The notes: a model not told the origin generated them from the sequence alone. A DNA stretch of 64,000 bases from Streptococcus pneumoniae (GCF_001113365.1 NZ_CKYA01000002.1:237312-301311), one strand, 5' to 3'; positions 16,804 to 25,483 are shown, counted from the stretch's first letter. Numbers and translations: made by a program.

Positions 16804-17763
16804 ATGAGTCAAAAGATTATTGGGATTGACCTTGGTGGAACTTCTATCAAATTTGCAATCTTGACAACAGCAGGAGAAATCCAAGAAAAATGGTCTATCA
16901 AGACTAACATTTTGGATGAGGGAAGTCATATCGTAGATGATATGATTGAGTCTATTCAACACCGTTTGGATTTGCTTGGATTGGTAGCAGCGGACTTCCA
17001 AGGTATTGGAATGGGATCACCAGGTGTGGTTGACCGTGAAAACGGGACTGTTATTGGTGCCTACAACCTCAACTGGAAAACCCTTCAACCAATTAAAGAA
17101 AAGATTGAAAAAGCCTTGGGTATCCCATTCTTCATCGATAATGATGCCAACGTGGCAGCTCTTGGTGAGCGCTGGATGGGTGCTGGTGATAACCAACCAG
17201 ACGTTGTCTTTATGACACTCGGTACTGGTGTTGGTGGCGGTATCGTCGCTGAAGGCAAATTGCTTCATGGTGTTGCTGGTGCAGCAGGTGAGCTTGGCCA
17301 CATCACTGTTGACTTTGACCAACCAATCGCATGTACTTGCGGTAAGAAAGGTTGCCTTGAGACAGTTGCTTCAGCAACAGGGATTGTCAATTTGACTCGT
17401 CGCTATGCGGATGAATACGAAGGCGATGCAGCCTTGAAACGCTTGATTGATAACGGAGAAGAAGTAACTGCTAAGACTGTCTTTGACCTTGCAAAAGAAG
17501 GAGATGACCTTGCTTTGATTGTTTACCGTAACTTCTCACGTTACTTGGGAATCGCTTGTGCCAACATCGGTTCAATCCTGAACCCATCAACAATCGTGAT
17601 CGGTGGTGGTGTGTCAGCTGCGGGAGAATTCCTTTTACAAGGTGTTCAAAAAGTTTACGATGAAAATAGTTTCCCACAAGTACGCACATCAACAAAATTG
17701 GCTCTTGCAACTCTAGGAAATGACGCTGGAGTTATCGGAGCAGCATCACTTGTATTGCAGTAA
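16804..17763 (+). CDS. glk: Glucokinase (ROK family)
   Basis: 319 residues if translation starts at the second of two adjacent ATGs (16801/16804), 6 nt after AAAGGAG. The N-terminal phosphate motif GIDLGGTSIKFAI, the sugar-binding DNDANVAALGE region, the ROK signature with LGTGVGGGIVAEGKLLHG, and the zinc motif CTCGKKGCLE are all present. It phosphorylates glucose with ATP, feeding glycolysis. It has its own terminator, so it appears monocistronic. Confidence 0.96.
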   Translation: MSQKIIGIDLGGTSIKFAILTTAGEIQEKWSIKTNILDEGSHIVDDMIESIQHRLDLLGLVAADFQGIGMGSPGVVDRENGTVIGAYNLNWKTLQPIKEKIEKALGIPFFIDNDANVAALGERWMGAGDNQPDVVFMTLGTGVGGGIVAEGKLLHGVAGAAGELGHITVDFDQPIACTCGKKGCLETVASATGIVNLTRRYADEYEGDAALKRLIDNGEEVTAKTVFDLAKEGDDLALIVYRNFSRYLGIACANIGSILNPSTIVIGGGVSAAGEFLLQGVQKVYDENSFPQVRTSTKLALATLGNDAGVIGAASLVLQ

Positions 17764-17770
17764 AATAATA

Positions 17771-17817
17771 AAAGAGGAAAAATGCTAACCTAGAGTTAGT
17801 AATGTTCCTCTTTTCTT
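17771..17817 (+). terminator. Terminator after glucokinase
   Basis: AAAGAGGAA (17771-17779) pairs with TTCCTCTTT (17805-17813), with a further inner hairpin CTAACC...GTTAG, followed by T-rich sequence. Confidence 0.75.
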
Positions 17818-17825
17818 TTTTATGC

Positions 17826-17831
17826 TATACT
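17826..17831 (+). promoter_or_regulatory. Extended -10 promoter of thyA
   Basis: TGCTATACT, 30 bp upstream of the thyA ATG, with a GAGGTG site in between. Confidence 0.6.
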
Positions 17832-17860
17832 AGTTAGGACAATGAATGAGGTGAAACGAA

Positions 17861-18700
17861 ATGACAAAAGCAGATACGATTTTTAAAGAAAATATTGAAC
17901 GAATCCTCAAAGACGGTGTCTTTTCTGAGCAGGCTCGTCCTAAGTACAAGGATGGGACTGTTGCCAACTCCAAGTATGTAACGGGTGCATTTGCCGAGTA
18001 TGATTTGGCTAAGGGCGAATTTCCCATCACAACCTTGCGTCCCATTGCCATCAAATCCGCCATCAAAGAAGTTCTCTGGATTTACCAAGACCAGTCCAAT
18101 AGCCTTGAGGTACTCAATGACAAGTACAATGTTCACTACTGGAATGACTGGGAAGTGGGAGATACAGGAACCATTGGTGAGCGCTATGGTGCCGTTGTTA
18201 AGAAACACGATATTATCAATAAGCTTCTCAAACAGTTGGAAGCCAATCCTTGGAACCGTCGCAATATCATTTCGCTCTGGGATTACCAAGCTTTCGAAGA
18301 AACAGATGGGCTGCTCCCATGCGCCTTTCAGACCATGTTTGATGTCCGCCGTATAGATGGAGAAATCTATCTGGATGCGACCTTGACCCAGCGCTCCAAT
18401 GATATGCTGGTGGCCCACCACATCAATGCTATGCAGTATGTGGCTTTGCAGATGATGATTGCCAAACATTTTGGCTGGAAGGTTGGGAAGTTCTTCTACT
18501 TCATCAACAACCTCCATATCTATGACAATCAATTTGAACAAGCTCAGGAATTGCTCCGTCGTGAGCCGTCAAACTGCCAACCACGCTTGGTTTTAAACGT
18601 TCCTGATGGGACTAGTTTCTTTGATATCAAAGCAGAAGATTTTGAGTTGGTGGATTATGACCCTGTTAAGCCACAGTTGAAGTTTGACCTAGCTATTTAA
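17861..18700 (+). CDS. thyA: Thymidylate synthase
   Basis: 279 residues, the usual ThyA length. The catalytic cysteine is C154 in LLPCAFQTMFDVR. The dUMP-binding region QRSNDM and the folate-binding MQYVALQMMIAKHFGW region are visible. It methylates dUMP to dTMP with methylene-tetrahydrofolate. It is transcribed alone from an extended -10 promoter and is followed at once by a BOX element. Confidence 0.97.
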   Translation: MTKADTIFKENIERILKDGVFSEQARPKYKDGTVANSKYVTGAFAEYDLAKGEFPITTLRPIAIKSAIKEVLWIYQDQSNSLEVLNDKYNVHYWNDWEVGDTGTIGERYGAVVKKHDIINKLLKQLEANPWNRRNIISLWDYQAFEETDGLLPCAFQTMFDVRRIDGEIYLDATLTQRSNDMLVAHHINAMQYVALQMMIAKHFGWKVGKFFYFINNLHIYDNQFEQAQELLRREPSNCQPRLVLNVPDGTSFFDIKAEDFELVDYDPVKPQLKFDLAI

Positions 18701-18861
18701 TACTCTTCGAAAATCTCTTCAAACCACGTCAGCGTCGCTTCATCAACAACCTCAAAACCATGTTTTGAGCTTACTTCGTCAGTCTTATCTACTACCTCAA
18801 AACGGTGTTTTGAGCAACCTGCGGCTAGCTTCCTAGTTTGCTCTTTGATTTTCATTGAGTA
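18701..18861 (+). repeat. BOX element, A to C orientation
   Basis: 161 bp from TACTCTTCGAAAATC to GATTTTCATTGAGTA, with the boxA core CACGTCAGCGTCGC. It is slightly longer than the first copy: the middle holds two CCTCAAAAC...GTTTTGAG hairpins. It starts one base after the thyA stop codon. Confidence 0.9.
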
Positions 18862-18874
18862 TAAAAGAATAGAA

Positions 18875-18912
18875 AAAAAGAAGTTGAGACAATGAATCCC
18901 AACTTCTTTTGT
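18875..18912 (-). terminator. Terminator for the DUF3042 gene
   Basis: AAAAGAAGTTGAG pairs with CCCAACTTCTTTT, with A and T runs on both sides. It lies just beyond the stop codon of the minus-strand gene. Confidence 0.7.
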
Positions 18913-18915
18913 TTC

Positions 18916-19086
18916 TTAACGTGATACGCGGCGGCGAGCTGCTTTTTTACGGTTTTCTTCGATGAAAGCTGCTTTTTGCTCTTCTGGTTCGATTACTTTC
19001 TTTTTAAATGCGTATACCGCGCCTGCAAGTGCAGCGACAGTTCCTGCGACACCTGTTACAAGACCTTTAGCGAATCCTTTAGCCAT
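18916..19086 (-). CDS. Small DUF3042-type protein
   Basis: 56 residues, start MAKGFAKGLVTGVAGTVAAL, end KKAARRRVSR. The ATG (complement of 19084-19086) follows AAAGGAGGAAG. One hydrophobic, glycine/alanine-rich segment (about 5-27) is followed by a strongly charged tail, so it is probably a single-pass or membrane-surface protein. It resembles the DUF3042 family of small Firmicutes proteins of unknown role. It is divergent from miaA. Confidence 0.8.
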   Translation of the reverse strand: MAKGFAKGLVTGVAGTVAALAGAVYAFKKKVIEPEEQKAAFIEENRKKAARRRVSR

Positions 19087-19161
19087 GAGTCTTCCTCCTT
19101 TATATTCTCAATCAGCCAGCCTCCTCAAGAGGTCACATTTTTCTGACTGACCTTTTTGTGT

Positions 19162-19167
19162 TATAAT
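19162..19167 (+). promoter_or_regulatory. -10 box of the miaA operon
   Basis: TATAAT in TTGTGTTATAATAATAG, 40 bp before the chosen miaA start. Confidence 0.55.
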
Positions 19168-19206
19168 AATAGTAACGAAAAAATGGGAATTTTTCAAGGA
19201 AAAAAG

Positions 19207-20091
19207 ATGAAAACAAAAATAATTGTGATTGTTGGACCGACTGCTGTTGGAAAAACAGCCCTTGCCATTGAAGTGGCCAAGCGTTTTAATGGCGAAGTGG
19301 TTAGTGGAGATAGCCAGCAAGTCTATCGAGGACTTGATATTGGGACGGCTAAGGCTAGTCCAGAAGAGCAGGCAGCTGTTCCCCATCATTTAATCGATGT
19401 TAGAGAGGTAACCGAGTCTTACTCGGCTTTTGATTTTGTTTCAGAAGCTAAGATGGCTATTGAGGATATTCACAGCCGTGGCAAGCTAGCCATTATCGCC
19501 GGTGGGACTGGACTTTATATCCAGAGCTTGCTAGAAGGTTACCACCTGGGTGGGGAAACTCCCCATGAGGAGATTTTGGCCTATCGGGCTAGTTTGGAGC
19601 CTTATACAGATAAGGAATTAACCCATCAGGTGGAGCAAGCAGGCCTTGAGATTCCTCAGTTTAATCGTCGACGTGCTATGCGCGCCTTGGAAATTGCCCA
19701 TTTTGGTCAGGATTTGGAAAATCAAGAGACCTTGTATGAACCACTGATTATCTGCTTGGATGATGAGCGCAGTCAACTTTATGAGCGCATCAATCACCGC
19801 GTGGATTTGATGTTTGAAGCTGGGCTTTTGGATGAAGCCAAGTGGCTTTTTGACCATTATCCAGATATGCAGGCTGCTAAAGGAATTGGCTATAAGGAAC
19901 TCTTTCCTTATTTCCGTGGAGAGCAGACCTTGGAGGAAGCTAGTGATAGTCTCAAACAGGCGACTCGTCGTTTTGCTAAGCGTCAGTTGACCTGGTTCCG
20001 TAATCGCATGCAGGTCACCTTTTATCAGATTGGAGAGTCTGGTGTGCAAGACCGCATTTTAAGCCAGATAGAGGAGTTTTTAGATGATTGA
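19207..20091 (+). CDS. miaA: tRNA dimethylallyltransferase MiaA
   Basis: 294 residues from the ATG at 19207, which follows CAAGGAAAAAAG; a frame-compatible start at 19156 lies before the -10 box and is unlikely. P-loop GPTAVGKTALA, the SGDSQQVYRGLDIGTAK motif and AGGTGLYIQSLL are diagnostic. It adds a dimethylallyl group to A37 of tRNAs that read UNN codons. The gene overlaps hflX by 8 bp, as in many Firmicutes operons. Confidence 0.96.
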   Translation: MKTKIIVIVGPTAVGKTALAIEVAKRFNGEVVSGDSQQVYRGLDIGTAKASPEEQAAVPHHLIDVREVTESYSAFDFVSEAKMAIEDIHSRGKLAIIAGGTGLYIQSLLEGYHLGGETPHEEILAYRASLEPYTDKELTHQVEQAGLEIPQFNRRRAMRALEIAHFGQDLENQETLYEPLIICLDDERSQLYERINHRVDLMFEAGLLDEAKWLFDHYPDMQAAKGIGYKELFPYFRGEQTLEEASDSLKQATRRFAKRQLTWFRNRMQVTFYQIGESGVQDRILSQIEEFLDD

Positions 20092-21322
20092 AACGGAGAA
20101 AAAAGAGGAGCGGGTCCTGCTCATTGGTGTGGAATTGCAGGGCATGGACAATTTTGACCTCTCTATGGAAGAATTGGCCAGTCTAGCCAAGACAGCTGGT
20201 GCAGTCGTTGTAGATAGCTACAGACAAAAACGTGAAAAATATGATTCCAAGACCTTCGTCGGCTCTGGTAAGTTGGAAGAAATTGCGCTCATGGTGGATG
20301 CAGAAGAAATCACCACTGTCATCGTCAACAACCGTCTGACGCCAAGGCAAAATGTCAATTTAGAAGAAGTTCTGGGTGTTAAGGTCATTGACCGTATGCA
20401 GTTGATTTTGGATATCTTTGCCATGCGAGCTCGAAGCCATGAAGGGAAGCTCCAAGTCCACCTAGCCCAGCTAAAATATCTCTTGCCTCGCTTGGTTGGT
20501 CAGGGGATTATGCTCAGCCGTCAGGCAGGTGGAATTGGTTCCCGTGGACCTGGTGAAAGCCAGCTAGAATTGAATCGTCGTAGTGTTCGCAATCAAATCA
20601 CAGATATTGAGCGTCAGCTCAAGGTGGTTGAGAAAAATCGGGCGACTGTCAGAGAAAAGCGTCTGGAGTCAAGCACCTTTAAGATTGGTTTGATTGGTTA
20701 CACCAATGCTGGGAAATCAACCATCATGAACACCTTGACCAGTAAGACCCAGTATGAGGCAGACGAGCTCTTTGCGACTTTGGATGCGACGACTAAGAGT
20801 ATTCATCTAGGAGGCAATCTCCAAGTAACTTTGACAGATACCGTTGGCTTTATCCAAGATTTGCCGACAGAGTTGGTGTCCAGTTTCAAATCAACCTTGG
20901 AGGAAAGCAAGCATGTGGACCTTCTTGTTCATGTTATCGATGCCAGCAATCCTTACCACGAGGAGCATGAAAAAACAGTCCTGTCCATCATGAAAGACTT
21001 GGACATGGAGGATATTCCTCGCCTGACCCTTTATAATAAAGGGGATTTGGTGGAAGATTTTACGCCTACCCAAACGCCCTACGCCCTCATTTCTGCCAAG
21101 TCTGAGGATAGTCGTGAGAACTTGCAGGCTTTGTTTTTAGAGAAAATCAAGGATATTTTTGAATCTTTTACCCTGCGCGTGCCTTTTTCTAAGTCCTACA
21201 AGATTCATGATTTAGAAAGTGTTGCGATTCTGGAAGAACGCGATTATCAGGAGGACTGCGAAGTCATTAGAGGCTACATTTCTGAGAAAAACAAATGGAG
21301 GTTAGAAGAATTTTATGACTGA
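20084..21322 (+). CDS. hflX: GTPase HflX
   Basis: 412 residues. An N-terminal HflX-specific domain contains FVGSGKLEE and the Gly-rich GGIGSRGPGESQLELNRR region. The G domain has GYTNAGKSTIMN (G1), DTVGFIQDLP (G3) and NKGDL (G4). HflX binds and splits ribosomes under stress. It overlaps miaA by 8 bp at its start and the next gene by 8 bp at its end. Confidence 0.95.
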   Translation: MIETEKKEERVLLIGVELQGMDNFDLSMEELASLAKTAGAVVVDSYRQKREKYDSKTFVGSGKLEEIALMVDAEEITTVIVNNRLTPRQNVNLEEVLGVKVIDRMQLILDIFAMRARSHEGKLQVHLAQLKYLLPRLVGQGIMLSRQAGGIGSRGPGESQLELNRRSVRNQITDIERQLKVVEKNRATVREKRLESSTFKIGLIGYTNAGKSTIMNTLTSKTQYEADELFATLDATTKSIHLGGNLQVTLTDTVGFIQDLPTELVSSFKSTLEESKHVDLLVHVIDASNPYHEEHEKTVLSIMKDLDMEDIPRLTLYNKGDLVEDFTPTQTPYALISAKSEDSRENLQALFLEKIKDIFESFTLRVPFSKSYKIHDLESVAILEERDYQEDCEVIRGYISEKNKWRLEEFYD

Positions 21323-21938
21323 TATCAAAACTTTGGCTCTAAAATATGGAGGTTATACAAGTCTAGATAAGGTTTACTTAGATCAACTTCTAGCTGGTAA
21401 AACAGAGCAGGAGCAACTAGCCCTCATTACCCCTCCGCCCAGTGTGGTCAATGCCTACTTTGCAGAACTTTACCAAAAAAAGAGTCCTCAAGCTGCGACG
21501 GGTTATTTTGCGGAACTCAGTCAGGAACTGAATCTTTATAATGCTGAACCTAGTTTCACTCTCGAAAACAAACCTTTTATTCGCCTTAACCTGTCTGGTA
21601 AATCCTTTGGTTTTTGTTATGAGAGTGAGGGTCTAGGTCGGATTTTCTCTGAAAATGAAGAGATTATTTCAGAAGATTTGCTCTTTGAAATTGCGCAAAT
21701 TTTCCCCCATCAGCTAGTCTTTGAAGAGTCTGGTAAGATTTACATGAAGGCTGTTGGAGATGAGGAAGTTGTTAGCATGGAGAGTCTCACAGCTTTGACT
21801 GATTTGGAAAGCTTGGCTGACGGTCGCAAGCGTCTTAAAGGTTACAGCCAAGAGGAGTTATTACAAGAAGCTACTGCTTTTTCTGGCAAGCGCTATTTCC
21901 GATCGGAAAACCGCACAGCCATGTTATATATTGATTAA
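21315..21938 (+). CDS. Conserved streptococcal protein of unknown function
   Basis: 207 residues, soluble and acidic, with no membrane segment or catalytic motif that I recognise. It begins MTDIKTLALKYGGYTSLDKV and contains AELYQKKSPQAATGYFAEL. It is translationally coupled to hflX (8-bp overlap) and followed 14 bp later by rnz, so it belongs to the RNA-processing operon. Any functional name would be a guess. Confidence 0.85.
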   Translation: MTDIKTLALKYGGYTSLDKVYLDQLLAGKTEQEQLALITPPPSVVNAYFAELYQKKSPQAATGYFAELSQELNLYNAEPSFTLENKPFIRLNLSGKSFGFCYESEGLGRIFSENEEIISEDLLFEIAQIFPHQLVFEESGKIYMKAVGDEEVVSMESLTALTDLESLADGRKRLKGYSQEELLQEATAFSGKRYFRSENRTAMLYID

Positions 21939-21952
21939 TTAGAAAGTATCGA

Positions 21953-22882
21953 ATGGATATTCAATTTTTAGGAACGGGGGCTGGTCAGCCCTCTAAAGCC
22001 CGCAATGTTTCAAGTCTCGCCCTGAAATTATTGGATGAGATTAACGAAGTTTGGCTCTTTGACTGTGGAGAAGGTACGCAAAATCGTATTCTTGAGACCA
22101 CAATTCGACCACGTAAGGTCAGCAAAATTTTTATCACTCATCTGCATGGAGATCACATTTTTGGCTTACCAGGTTTCCTTTCTAGCCGTGCCTTTCAGGC
22201 CAATGAAGAGCAGACAGATTTGGAAATCTATGGACCGCAAGGAATCAAGTCATTTGTCTTAACCAGCCTTCGTGTATCAGGTTCGCGCCTGCCTTACCGC
22301 ATTCATTTTCATGAGTTTGACCAAGATTCTCTAGGTAAAATCCTTGAGACCGATAAATTTACAGTCTATGCGGAAGAATTGGATCATACTATTTTCTGTG
22401 TTGGCTATCGTGTCATTCAAAAGGACTTGGAAGGAACGCTGGATGCTGAAAAACTCAAGGCAGCTGGTGTACCATTTGGCCCACTTTTTGGGAAAATCAA
22501 AAACGGTCAGGATATTGTTCTCGAAGACGGTACTGAAATCAAGGCAGCTGACTATATCTCAGCTCCCCGTCCAGGTAAAATTATCACTATTTTAGGAGAC
22601 ACTAGAAAAACGGATGCCAGTGTGCGTCTGGCTGTCAATGCCGATGTCCTTGTCCATGAATCGACTTATGGCAAGGGTGATGAAAAAATTGCTCGTAATC
22701 ATGGTCACTCTACTAACATGCAAGCTGCACAAGTAGCGGTAGAAGCAGGTGTCAAACGCCTCTTACTCAACCATATCAGTGCCCGTTTCCTCTCAAAAGA
22801 TATCAGCAAACTCAAGAAAGACGCTGCTAGTGTTTTTGAAAATGTCCATGTGGTCAAAGACTTGGAAGAAGTGGAAATCTAA
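21953..22882 (+). CDS. rnz: Ribonuclease Z
   Basis: 309 residues, the short RNase Z form. Metallo-beta-lactamase fold with the zinc motif THLHGDHIFGLPG (H63, H65, D67, H68), a GDTRKTD motif and NHGHSTNMQAAQVA further on. It cuts tRNA precursors 3' of the discriminator base. Operon with miaA, another tRNA-maturation gene. The Shine-Dalgarno (AGAAAG) is weak. Confidence 0.95.
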   Translation: MDIQFLGTGAGQPSKARNVSSLALKLLDEINEVWLFDCGEGTQNRILETTIRPRKVSKIFITHLHGDHIFGLPGFLSSRAFQANEEQTDLEIYGPQGIKSFVLTSLRVSGSRLPYRIHFHEFDQDSLGKILETDKFTVYAEELDHTIFCVGYRVIQKDLEGTLDAEKLKAAGVPFGPLFGKIKNGQDIVLEDGTEIKAADYISAPRPGKIITILGDTRKTDASVRLAVNADVLVHESTYGKGDEKIARNHGHSTNMQAAQVAVEAGVKRLLLNHISARFLSKDISKLKKDAASVFENVHVVKDLEEVEI

Positions 22883-22902
22883 AAGATTGGGAAAGGAACA
22901 GT

Positions 22903-23658
22903 ATGTCTACTATTCTCATTACTGGAGCTAGCGGTGGTCTAGCCCAAGAAATGGTCAAACTTTTACCTGAAGACCAACTCATCTTGCTTGGTAGAAATAA
23001 GGAAAAAATGTCGGAGCTATATGGAAATCATCCACAAGCAGAATTGATTGAAATCGATATTACCGATGACTCAGCCTTAGAAACTCTGGTAACAGACCTC
23101 TATCTTCGCTACGGCAGGATTGATGTCTTGATTAACAATGCTGGTTACGGGATTCTTGAGGAATTTGACCAGATTGCTGATAAAGATATTCACCAGATGT
23201 TTGAGGTCAATACCTTTGCCCTAATGAATCTGTCTCGTCGCCTTGCGGCTCGAATGAAGGAAAGTCGAAAAGGCCATATCATCAATATTGTTAGCATGGC
23301 AGGTTTGATTGCTACTGGCAAGTCTAGTCTCTACTCAGCGACCAAGTTTGCGGCCATTGGTTTTTCAAATGCTCTGCGCCTAGAACTCATGTCCTACGGA
23401 GTCTATGTGACAACAGTCAATCCAGGACCAATCCGCACAGGATTTTTCGACCAGGCCGACCCAGATGGAACCTATCTCAAGTCGGTTGAACGCTTCCTGC
23501 TAGAACCAGATGCAGTGGCTAAAAAGATTGTCAAGATTATAGGAAAAAACAAACGAGAACTCAATCTTCCTATTTTGTTGAACCTAGCCCATAAGTTTTA
23601 TAGTCTCTTTCCTAAGCTAGCTGATAAGTTGGCAGGGGAAACTTTTAATTATAAGTAA
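22903..23658 (+). CDS. Short-chain dehydrogenase/reductase
   Basis: 251 residues. Rossmann motif TGASGGLAQEM (TGxxxGxx), NNAGYGILE, the catalytic serine in NIVSMAG and the YSATKFA motif (YxxxK). NAD(P)-dependent oxidoreductase of the classical SDR type, similar in layout to DltE-like proteins. Substrate unknown. Last gene of the miaA operon, ended by a clear terminator. Confidence 0.9.
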   Translation: MSTILITGASGGLAQEMVKLLPEDQLILLGRNKEKMSELYGNHPQAELIEIDITDDSALETLVTDLYLRYGRIDVLINNAGYGILEEFDQIADKDIHQMFEVNTFALMNLSRRLAARMKESRKGHIINIVSMAGLIATGKSSLYSATKFAAIGFSNALRLELMSYGVYVTTVNPGPIRTGFFDQADPDGTYLKSVERFLLEPDAVAKKIVKIIGKNKRELNLPILLNLAHKFYSLFPKLADKLAGETFNYK

Positions 23659-23705
23659 AAAGAACCAATGTGCAGGTTGTTGCTAGCCTACATATTGGTT
23701 CTTAT
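23657..23705 (+). terminator. Terminator shared by the SDR gene and the LysR gene
   Basis: AAGAACCAATGTGCAGG pairs with CCTACATATTGGTTCTT with minor mismatches. It lies between convergent genes and is flanked by A and T runs, so it can serve both strands. Confidence 0.75.
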
Positions 23706-23711
23706 CATTTC

Positions 23712-24620
23712 TCAACTATCAAACTGGACTTCTTCTAGGAGATAGTCGATAAAGCGTTCGCCCATCTTAGATAGGCTGGTTTTTTCATGCTGGATATAGA
23801 CCAGTTCAATGGGATCATCAATATCCAATGGGATGGAAACGATATTGTCTCCGTTGAGGTTGCTGTTCAAAATCCCTGTCGCAATGGTATAACCGTCCAG
23901 ACCAATCAAGAGATTAAAGAGAGTAGCACGGTCGCTGACCACAATGGATTTCTTGTGGTGCTCTTGAGAAAGAATCTCTTCTGAAAAATAGAAGGAGTTG
24001 TGCGTCCCTTGGTCATAACTCAGATAAGGGAAGTTTTCTAAATCAGAGAGTTTGACCTTGTCTTTCTTTGCCAGAGGATTGGTCTTGCTGACAAAGATAT
24101 GCGGTTGCGCTGTGAAGAGATGGTGAGCCAGTAGGTGATTGTCATCCAGCATTTTGGTTAAAACATCACGGTTGTAGCTGTTCAAAAATAGGACACCGAC
24201 CTCACTACGGAAGTTCTTGACGTCGTCTATAATCTCCCAAGTCCGCGTTTCACGAAGGAAGAGCTCGTATTTCTCCATATCGCTTTTCTTGAGCAAAGAG
24301 ACAAAGGCATTGACCACAAAGGCATAGTGTTGAGACGAAACGCTAAAGAGTTCGCGGTGGGCGACAGGATTTTTATAGCGTTCTTCCAGAAGCTGGGTCT
24401 GCTCGACAACCTGACGGGCATAAGAGAGGAACTCCATCCCATCACGGGTCAAGGTGATTCCCTTGGGATTGCGGATAAAGATTTCAATGCCCATTTCATT
24501 TTCCAAATCTCTTACTGCGTTGGAAAGGCTCGGCTGAGTGATAAAGAGTTGCTTAGCTGCCTCATTCATGGAGCCAGTTTCGACGATTTTGATAATATAG
24601 TGTAATTGTTGAATTCTCAT
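23712..24620 (-). CDS. LysR-type transcriptional regulator
   Basis: 302 residues if it starts at MRIQQLHYIIKIVETG; the longer frame (from 24656) has an atypical N terminus. The winged helix-turn-helix covers about 1-60 (SMNEAAKQLFITQPSLSNAV), followed by a substrate-binding domain. The N terminus resembles the CpsY/MtaR group that governs amino acid and surface traits in streptococci, but this is only resemblance. It is divergent from the lantibiotic remnant, and I see no direct evidence that it controls it. Confidence 0.88.
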   Translation of the reverse strand: MRIQQLHYIIKIVETGSMNEAAKQLFITQPSLSNAVRDLENEMGIEIFIRNPKGITLTRDGMEFLSYARQVVEQTQLLEERYKNPVAHRELFSVSSQHYAFVVNAFVSLLKKSDMEKYELFLRETRTWEIIDDVKNFRSEVGVLFLNSYNRDVLTKMLDDNHLLAHHLFTAQPHIFVSKTNPLAKKDKVKLSDLENFPYLSYDQGTHNSFYFSEEILSQEHHKKSIVVSDRATLFNLLIGLDGYTIATGILNSNLNGDNIVSIPLDIDDPIELVYIQHEKTSLSKMGERFIDYLLEEVQFDS

Positions 24621-24819
24621 GTTTTTATTGTACCACACTTGCGTCAGAATCGCCAAAGAAGATAGGAAAATCAGGGGGGAGTGTGTGGGTCTCTGTAAAG
24701 TAGTTAAGAAGAAACTTCTAAATCATTTAGTAAATAAGGTAAAAAAGTAGCTGAGCAAGGTATGTATTGGGCACTATAAAAATTTTCCTCGAAAATAAGA
24801 AACTTGCACGATTTACTCA

Positions 24820-24847
24820 TTACTTATCCAATACTAGAGTTTATACT
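24820..24847 (+). promoter_or_regulatory. Possible promoter of lantibiotic remnant 1
   Basis: Weak TTACTT (24820-24825), a 16-bp spacer and TATACT (24842-24847). An AGGAGG site follows before the precursor start at 24894. Confidence 0.4.
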
Positions 24848-24893
24848 AGTTACTGTAAAGATGATCGTCTAAAAGAAGGAAGGAGGCAACCTT

Positions 24894-25072
24894 ATGGCTA
24901 AAAATACAAATCGTTCAGAGATTGATTCTCTAAGTTTCGAGGTTGAAAACCAAGAACTTTCCGGGAAATCAGGAGCTGGTGGTACACAGCTTTTAAAATG
25001 ACACTAGCAGGTCTCTGTGGATTGTGTTTCACCTATTCCTATGAGTGTACGAGAAATAATGTTCGTTGTTAG
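24894..25072 (+). pseudogene. Lantibiotic precursor 1 (class II leader), frameshifted
   Basis: A strong AAGGAGGCAAC site precedes ATG 24894. The reading frame gives a leader (start MAKNTNRSEIDSLSFE, then VENQELSGKSGAG) typical of class II lantibiotics and stops at TGA 24999. In the other frame the core continues: MTLAGLCGLCFTYSYECT, RNNVRC, then TAG 25070-25072. Adding one A to the run at 24995-24998 restores a 59-residue precursor, so a single-base deletion broke the gene. The motif T-x-S-x-E-C resembles the mersacidin/lacticin 481 ring. No modification or export enzyme (LanM, LanT) is nearby. Confidence 0.8.
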
Positions 25073-25112
25073 ATAAAACAAAAGGAAAACTCTAGTGTTT
25101 TATTACAAAACA

Positions 25113-25141
25113 TTGACAACATTTTGATTTGGTGTTATATT
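25113..25141 (+). promoter_or_regulatory. Near-consensus promoter of lantibiotic remnant 2
   Basis: TTGACA (25113-25118), 17-bp spacer, TATATT (25136-25141). It stands before a coding region that has lost its start and frame, and it may now drive the 35-residue peptide at 25366. Confidence 0.7.
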
Positions 25142-25152
25142 TACGGGGAGAA

Positions 25153-25336
25153 ATACAAATAAAACGAGATAACTTTGAGATTGATTCTTTGGATTATGGA
25201 AATTGATAGCCAAGAATTGGATGGTAAATCTGCTGCTGGGTAGGGTATGGCTGTTAGATTAACAGCACAGGGACGCTGTGCTTGGTGGTTTACACATTCT
25301 TATGAATGTACTTCGCCAAACGTGCGCTGTGGGTAA
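25153..25336 (+). pseudogene. Lantibiotic precursor 2, degraded by three lesions
   Basis: Aligned with precursor 1, the remnant reads EIDSL, then after a frame change EIDSQELDGKSAAG, then an in-frame TAG (25241-25243) where a Trp would fit, then GMAVRLTAQGRCAWWFTHSY and ECTSPNVRCG, stop TAA 25334-25336. It has no start codon in frame, one frameshift between 25191 and 25199, and one nonsense codon. It shares the SYECTxxNVRC ending with precursor 1, so the two are paralogues. Confidence 0.78.
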
Positions 25337-25365
25337 AACTCTCTATTTTTTGACAGGAGGATAAA

Positions 25366-25473
25366 ATGGAAGGAATTATTGGAACACTAGAATTCTATGC
25401 ACCTGTACTGGTCTTAGGAGTTGTTGTCATAGGGATTGTTTACTTTATGAAAAAAAGAAACGATCGCAAATAA
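25366..25473 (+). CDS. 35-residue single-pass membrane peptide
   Basis: Start MEGIIGTLEFYAPVLVLGVV, end MKKRNDRK. The ATG follows GACAGGAGGATAAA, an excellent ribosome binding site. One hydrophobic helix (about 10-28) with a basic tail, so probably N-out/C-in. It lies between the ruined lantibiotic genes and the intact ABC transporter and has its own terminator. It has no cysteine and no double-glycine leader, so it is not another lantibiotic. An immunity or transporter-accessory peptide is possible; not recognised. Confidence 0.6.
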   Translation: MEGIIGTLEFYAPVLVLGVVVIGIVYFMKKRNDRK

Positions 25474-25483
25474 TCAACATCGA

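Noticed and set aside
17834..18541. 235-codon minus-strand frame
   Set aside because: Antisense shadow of thyA, with no start signals and no family resemblance.
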